Source: Methanolinea sp. UBA275 (GTDB lineage: Archaea; Halobacteriota; Methanomicrobia; Methanomicrobiales; Methanospirillaceae). From it: a stretch of DNA of 36,262 nt. Under the pieces are notes generated by a model. The model saw only the letters and a program-made list of their open reading frames with translations. It made no database searches and was not told where the DNA came from. Position 1 is the first letter of the stretch. Every line of letters begins with the position of its first letter. The stretch lies in assembly GCA_002506105.1 (NCBI GenBank), contig DAWU01000063.1, positions 1 to 36,262 on the forward strand, read 5' to 3'. Both the position numbers and the translations under genes were made by a program. Below are positions 32,034 to 36,262 of this stretch, piece by piece.

Positions 32034-32924
32034 ATGATCAAAAGTAAGCCACGTGCGGTATGCATTCTCGCATGTATTGTCCTCGCAGCGTTCATCGCAG
32101 GACCAGGTTGTATCTCCCAGCCACAAGACCAGGAAAAACAGGTCACACAAATACCGGAATCCCCCACACCTTCACCGGTAACTACTCCGGCACCTGCATC
32201 AATGAAAGGAGTGTTATGGGAACTGGCCTCATATGACAGCGGGAGGATCGCACAGGAGAGTGTAACCCTGGGAACCACGGTGACTGCCCGGTTCGAACAG
32301 GGGGGTATCCTCCAGGGCTCATCAGGGTGCAACCAATATTCTGCATCATTTGAAACAAACGGTTCACATCTCCTCATTTCGACCCCCCAGCACACCCGGA
32401 GAATCTGCCATTCCCCTCCAGGAGTCGAGCACCAGGAAAAGGCCTACCTCATAGACCTTGAGAAGGTGAGAACGTATACACTGGATGGCAATATGCTGCG
32501 GCTCTTTGATGAAGCGGGAAAAACAGTGCTCCTCTTCAGGAAAACCGATTCTCCCCAGGGTCTATCCGGCATATCATGGAAGACCTGGCACATGAGCTCC
32601 TACCAAAACGATTCAGGAAATGTTGTCGGGATCCCGGGTTCAATGGTCATGACAACCAGGTTCCTTAACGGGACCGTATCAGGTTTTTCGGGGTGCAATT
32701 GTTTCCTGGGCCAATACCGGGAAGATGGCGGAGCGATGGCAATAGAAGGACTCATTGTCACCGATACGAATTGCAGGAACGAGACTGTTATGGGTGTGGA
32801 ACGATCATTCATCAGTAATTTAGGGACAACAACCGCATATATCGTCACTTCTGACAGACTTTTACTTGTGGATGACCGCGGTGAGTCGCTCCTTGTATAC
32901 GAGGCAACACCTGCTTCTTCCTGA
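32034..32924 (+). CDS. Tandem META-domain lipoprotein
   Basis: A 296-residue exported protein. The signal sequence (about 8-25) ends IAGPGC with Cys26 as lipid site, then a Pro/Thr-rich linker. Two META domains follow, at about 58-175 (SSGCNQYSASF, then RICHSPPG) and 180-290 (FSGCNCFLGQY, then TDTNCRNETVMG). Each has the paired cysteines seen in the single-domain protein at 1914, so the domains probably hold disulfides outside the cell. TTAAGGT stands directly before the ATG. Function unknown; envelope stress or surface binding are guesses. Confidence 0.85.
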   Translation: MIKSKPRAVCILACIVLAAFIAGPGCISQPQDQEKQVTQIPESPTPSPVTTPAPASMKGVLWELASYDSGRIAQESVTLGTTVTARFEQGGILQGSSGCNQYSASFETNGSHLLISTPQHTRRICHSPPGVEHQEKAYLIDLEKVRTYTLDGNMLRLFDEAGKTVLLFRKTDSPQGLSGISWKTWHMSSYQNDSGNVVGIPGSMVMTTRFLNGTVSGFSGCNCFLGQYREDGGAMAIEGLIVTDTNCRNETVMGVERSFISNLGTTTAYIVTSDRLLLVDDRGESLLVYEATPASS

Positions 32925-32958
32925 TCCGCGCTCCCGGATGCAGGGGGGACTACCGCTG

Positions 32959-32966
32959 TTTTTTTT
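32959..32966 (+). terminator. T-run after the tandem META gene
   Basis: Eight T 34 bases after the stop codon, the longest T-run near a gene end in this part of the window. Confidence 0.5.
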
Positions 32967-33197
32967 CAGAACGACGCCTTTTTCCCATCGATCCGTACCT
33001 GAAAGTATGGCGTATACAATCAGGTGATACCAGACACCGGGCAAAAAGACGTGGAGAATTATGACCTCCCCCCTTTACCCTTCGTTATCCGGCATCACGG
33101 ATCAGCCTGCTGTCTTACCATCCCCTTTCAAAAACGTGTCGTAAAGACCTCGACACCTTTATTGCGACGCTCAAAGACACAAGAACATACTGTACTT

Positions 33198-35852
33198 ATG
33201 CCTTCATCGCAGTCGCGTAGATTTCCAGGAAACCTCCCTTTTTCTTATTATCTCCTGGGAGTACTCTGTCTGCTTATCATATGCATCATCTTCTCCATTG
33301 TGATGATCAATTACCAGGGAAGCGTTGAGAACCAGAAACGACAGCAGCAGATGACAATGGAGCAGACTGAAGCAGAGATAATTCGAACCATTACACTTAT
33401 TGATTCCGGCAGGAAATTGCGTGAAGAGACATACTACCCTTCAATGGTGTCGGTAACTGACTCAGCTATTGAACTCTACCAATCGGGCGAGGGTAAAATC
33501 AGACCTGGAACTCTCGAGGAAATCGTGAACCGGACTGGTACCCGGATGGATGTCTCCTATGTGAACACACGTGGAATTATTGAAATTTCCACGCAACCCG
33601 GCCTTGAGGGAAAGAACGCTTCCCAGGTCTTCCCCCGGATTTCCTCTCTGGATGACCCTGATTCATGGGCAGATACCTTCATCCCCTCAAGAGCATTCCG
33701 TGATCACAATTCAGGGGAGATATACCTTTCTTCCACGAAACCAACACAGGACAGGAATTTTTTAATCCTTGTGACCCTGACCAATCCTCTGCTCGTGAGG
33801 GATTGGGAAAACCTGAATTATTCACGGAGCATGAACGAGATCGCCTCATCGCATCCAACAATTAAAAACCTGCGGCTTTTTTCAACAGATGGTGAATTCA
33901 TTTCAGGTACGAAGAGCCAGAGCCCTGATGACCTGGATAAGGATGCTTTCAGAAGGGTTGTCGACACGAAGAGAACCCTCGATATTGAGATCAAAGACAG
34001 GAAATTGATTGTCAGATACCTCTACATTAACCTAGGGATGACTGGATACCCTGATACCGATGATGTAATTGCCGAGTTCACGCTTGACCCGGGCAGGTCT
34101 GCGGGTCATCTCCAGTCATTATGGATCTCAAACCTCATTGGGGGGATAGTCCTTTTTATTCTCTCCATGCTCGTACTCATCCCCCTGATCCATGCCCTCA
34201 CCAACCCACTCCGCCATATCACCGACGATGTTGATACGATTGCACGCGGTGACCTGGAACACCCCATACGGGAAACGCACGGGAGAGAATTGGGCATACT
34301 GAAAGAGAGCATCAGCAGCATGGTATACACACTCAAGACTACTATCCACAATCTCCAGAAAAGCGAGGACCTCTACAGGGAGGTGGTCGAGAGCCAGAAC
34401 GAGCTCATCTGCCGCAGGACTCCTGATGGGACATGTATTTTTGCAAATGCAGCTTTTTATCGATACTACAAGAAAACCAGCGACGAGATCATCGGGACAA
34501 AATTCTTCCCGGAGGTTCCTGGAAATGTTGAATCAATCCATGACACTATAATCCAAACACTGTCCCCGGAAAAACCATCATTGCATTTTCATCATCGCGT
34601 GATCGTACCTGATGGCAAGGTCCGCTGGCACAGCTGTCAGGTTAGGGGATTCTTTGACAGTGATGGGAGACTCACCGAGATCCAGGAAGTATGCCGTGAT
34701 ATTTCAGAGCGAATCGAGTTTGAGAACGCACTCAAAGAAAGTGAAGGCAGATTCAGGAATCTCATCGAGAAATCGCCAATCAGCATAGCAATCCTGCGTG
34801 CCGGGAAGATAGTGTATGCCAATCCGGCCCTTATCTCACTCCTGGGATACCAGGGAGATGGCTCGCCGGTTGGACTGTCCTTTCTCAATTTTATCCCGGA
34901 AGAACAGCGCGAGAGCCTTGCACAAAGGAATTCCATGCGGAATGCGGGAGTCCCTGTGCAGAATGAATACGAGACCCTTGTCACCAAGATTGGAGGGAGT
35001 GTGTTTCACTGTCATGTGCTTGTATCAGAGATCCAACTCTCCGATGGTCCCGCAACGATTGCATACCTCACAGATATCACCCGGAGAAAGGTAGCCGAAG
35101 AGGAAGTAAACACCCTCTATGCTGATATGGAGCAGAAGGTCAAAGTGCGCACTGCTGAACTTTCAAGGGCAAACCAGGAACTCGAATCCTTCAGTTACTC
35201 TGTCTCCCATGACCTGAAGTCCCCTCTCCGGGCAATCGATGGATATTCAAGCATTCTCTCCCAGAAATATGCTCCGCAATTGCCGGATGACGCAAAGATC
35301 TACCTTGCCAAGATCCGGCAAAATACGCTGTATATGGCAGATCTCATCAATGATGTCCTTGAGCTTTCGCGAATAGGAAGGGTATCCCTTAAAAAAGAAA
35401 GGATTGACATCGAAAAAATTGTCCGGGAAGTCATTGATGACTTCTCTCCTGATATTTCTGACAGAAATGTGAGTGTGAAGATCTCACAGATGCCTCCATG
35501 TAATGCAGATCCGCTCCTTGTGCACCTGGTCTATTCAAATCTGATTTCGAATGCCATCAAGTTCTCAAGGGACAGGACACATCCTCTCATTGAATTTGGG
35601 TCATATACCAGGGAACGTGAGGTTGTCTATTACATAAAAGACAATGGAATCGGTTTTGACATGAAATATGCAAATACTTTGTTTAAGGTATTCACGAGGC
35701 TTCATAATTCAGCGGATTATGAGGGAACCGGGATAGGCCTTGCCATCGTGTCGCGTATAATTGAAAGGCACGGCGGAAGAATATGGGTCGATGCAGAGCC
35801 TGACAGCGGTGCAACATTCTTCTTCACCTTCGGCCCGGATTCAGGTTCATGA
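33198..35852 (+). CDS. Sensor histidine kinase with Cache-type sensor, HAMP and two PAS domains
   Basis: An 884-residue membrane kinase, counted from the ATG at 33198. TM1 is at about 14-36, then a 270-residue external domain of dCache type, TM2 at about 308-335, HAMP (about 335-385), PAS1 (about 390-515), PAS2 (about 515-640) and a short coiled coil (NTLYADMEQKVKVRTAELSRANQELESF). His671 lies in SVSHDLKSPLRAIDGYSS, and the HATPase ends with GTGIGLAIVSRIIERHGG. The frame stays open upstream to 33024, but those 58 residues look non-coding. No ribosome site; likely leaderless. No response regulator gene is adjacent. Confidence 0.9.
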   Translation: MPSSQSRRFPGNLPFSYYLLGVLCLLIICIIFSIVMINYQGSVENQKRQQQMTMEQTEAEIIRTITLIDSGRKLREETYYPSMVSVTDSAIELYQSGEGKIRPGTLEEIVNRTGTRMDVSYVNTRGIIEISTQPGLEGKNASQVFPRISSLDDPDSWADTFIPSRAFRDHNSGEIYLSSTKPTQDRNFLILVTLTNPLLVRDWENLNYSRSMNEIASSHPTIKNLRLFSTDGEFISGTKSQSPDDLDKDAFRRVVDTKRTLDIEIKDRKLIVRYLYINLGMTGYPDTDDVIAEFTLDPGRSAGHLQSLWISNLIGGIVLFILSMLVLIPLIHALTNPLRHITDDVDTIARGDLEHPIRETHGRELGILKESISSMVYTLKTTIHNLQKSEDLYREVVESQNELICRRTPDGTCIFANAAFYRYYKKTSDEIIGTKFFPEVPGNVESIHDTIIQTLSPEKPSLHFHHRVIVPDGKVRWHSCQVRGFFDSDGRLTEIQEVCRDISERIEFENALKESEGRFRNLIEKSPISIAILRAGKIVYANPALISLLGYQGDGSPVGLSFLNFIPEEQRESLAQRNSMRNAGVPVQNEYETLVTKIGGSVFHCHVLVSEIQLSDGPATIAYLTDITRRKVAEEEVNTLYADMEQKVKVRTAELSRANQELESFSYSVSHDLKSPLRAIDGYSSILSQKYAPQLPDDAKIYLAKIRQNTLYMADLINDVLELSRIGRVSLKKERIDIEKIVREVIDDFSPDISDRNVSVKISQMPPCNADPLLVHLVYSNLISNAIKFSRDRTHPLIEFGSYTREREVVYYIKDNGIGFDMKYANTLFKVFTRLHNSADYEGTGIGLAIVSRIIERHGGRIWVDAEPDSGATFFFTFGPDSGS

Positions 35853-35880
35853 GAGGGTATAAAATGACACCTTACCCAAA

Positions 35881-35886
35881 TTTTTT
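35881..35886 (+). terminator. T-run after the PAS kinase gene
   Basis: Six T about 28 bases after the stop, at the point where the AT-rich region begins. Confidence 0.4.
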
Positions 35887-35918
35887 AATTGTCTTAAAAT
35901 GGGCGAAGAAAAATAATT

Positions 35919-35942
35919 GAATATATAAATTATATATATAAG
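35919..35942 (+). promoter_or_regulatory. TATA-rich promoter of the edge ATPase gene
   Basis: An alternating AT stretch with several TATATA matches ends 21 bases before the ATG at 35964. This fits a strong TATA element with a leaderless or near-leaderless start. Confidence 0.45.
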
Positions 35943-35963
35943 TAGATTATAAAAGAAATTTGA

Positions 35964-36260
35964 ATGGAATCTGAAGAAGTTAGAAAAATTCGAGAACAGT
36001 ATCTATCTGGACTCTGGCCTAAATTTTTAGAGATGATTAGTATTGATGGACTACGAGGTTGGTCGGGACAATCAATTAATTTTAATTTTCCTATTGTAGC
36101 TATTGTCGGAGAAAATGGTACTGGAAAAAGTACAATTTTAAAGACAGCAGCTTGTGCGTATAATAATGATGTAGGTGCAAGAACATTTTATCCATCGAAT
36201 TTTTTTATGGTTACTCTTTGGGATAAGGTTCAAAATGTAAGTGTAGAGTGCCACAATTAA
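35964..36260 (+). CDS. SMC/AAA-type ATPase, N-terminal part (interrupted or truncated)
   Basis: The N-terminal 98 residues of an SMC-like AAA ATPase. MISIDGLRGWSGQSINFNF is the usual first strand pair, and GENGTGKST at about residues 51-59 is Walker A. The region after it (AACAYNN...RTFYPSNFF...TLWDKVQNVSVE) resembles the family's continuation, so the TAA at 36258-36260 comes far too early. The cause is a nonsense change, a frameshift or a sequencing error; the window ends two bases later. Base and codon use are very AT-rich, unlike every other gene here, which suggests transfer. Such ATPases often belong to phage-defence systems, which is inference. Confidence 0.6.
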   Translation: MESEEVRKIREQYLSGLWPKFLEMISIDGLRGWSGQSINFNFPIVAIVGENGTGKSTILKTAACAYNNDVGARTFYPSNFFMVTLWDKVQNVSVECHN

Positions 36261-36262
36261 TG

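Noticed and set aside
1..36262. tRNA, rRNA, CRISPR arrays and insertion sequences
   Set aside because: No cloverleaf with a T-loop sequence, no regularly spaced repeats and no transposase frame were seen on reading; small RNAs without strong structure cannot be excluded.

Overview
The window looks like chromosomal DNA of a hydrogenotrophic methanogenic archaeon, most likely a member of the Methanomicrobiales or a close relative. The grounds are a complete 14-subunit Mbh-type membrane-bound [NiFe]-hydrogenase operon, a DUF2121 (connectase-like) gene known from methanogens, META-domain lipoproteins, methanogen-style histidine kinases, tightly overlapping genes with GGAGG/GGTG ribosome sites, and TATA-type promoters. 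The assignment rests on recalled family distributions, not on a database search.

Layout: 125-4564 holds two membrane proteins, a META-domain lipoprotein, hisH and a PUA/PP-loop PAPS-reductase-like gene overlapping hisH. An AT-rich divergent promoter region (4565-4898) then leads into the Mbh operon (4899-13051). It carries Mrp-antiporter-like subunits A-I followed by hydrogenase subunits J-N, nearly all translationally coupled. A HycI-type protease gene, which could mature the large subunit, lies convergently just downstream (13181-13651). From 13716 to 16093, on the minus strand, is a compact signalling operon: a HAMP-only membrane protein, a small roadblock protein, a PATAN-like/roadblock protein and a receiver-domain protein. 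A TM_helix (MscS-related) membrane protein, a two-gene sulfur-type unit (SLC13/RCK permease plus metallo-beta-lactamase/rhodanese protein), a GDPD phosphodiesterase, the connectase-like gene and a small unknown gene follow.

22980-29176 is a branched-chain-amino-acid-type ABC transporter split into livK1-livH-livM (plus), livF-livG (minus) and a second binding protein livK2 (plus). The livK1 promoter and the livG/livK2 divergent promoter share an operator-like sequence, TGCTA-N5-TAGCA, each time placed directly upstream of a ribosome site. This suggests that one regulator joins the three units.

The right part (29392-35852) carries two sensor histidine kinases and two lipoproteins, one with tandem META domains. 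At the right edge the base composition changes sharply to AT-rich, and an SMC/AAA-type ATPase gene begins but meets a stop codon after 98 codons. This may be the start of a transferred (defence-type) island. No tRNA, rRNA, CRISPR array or insertion sequence was recognised.
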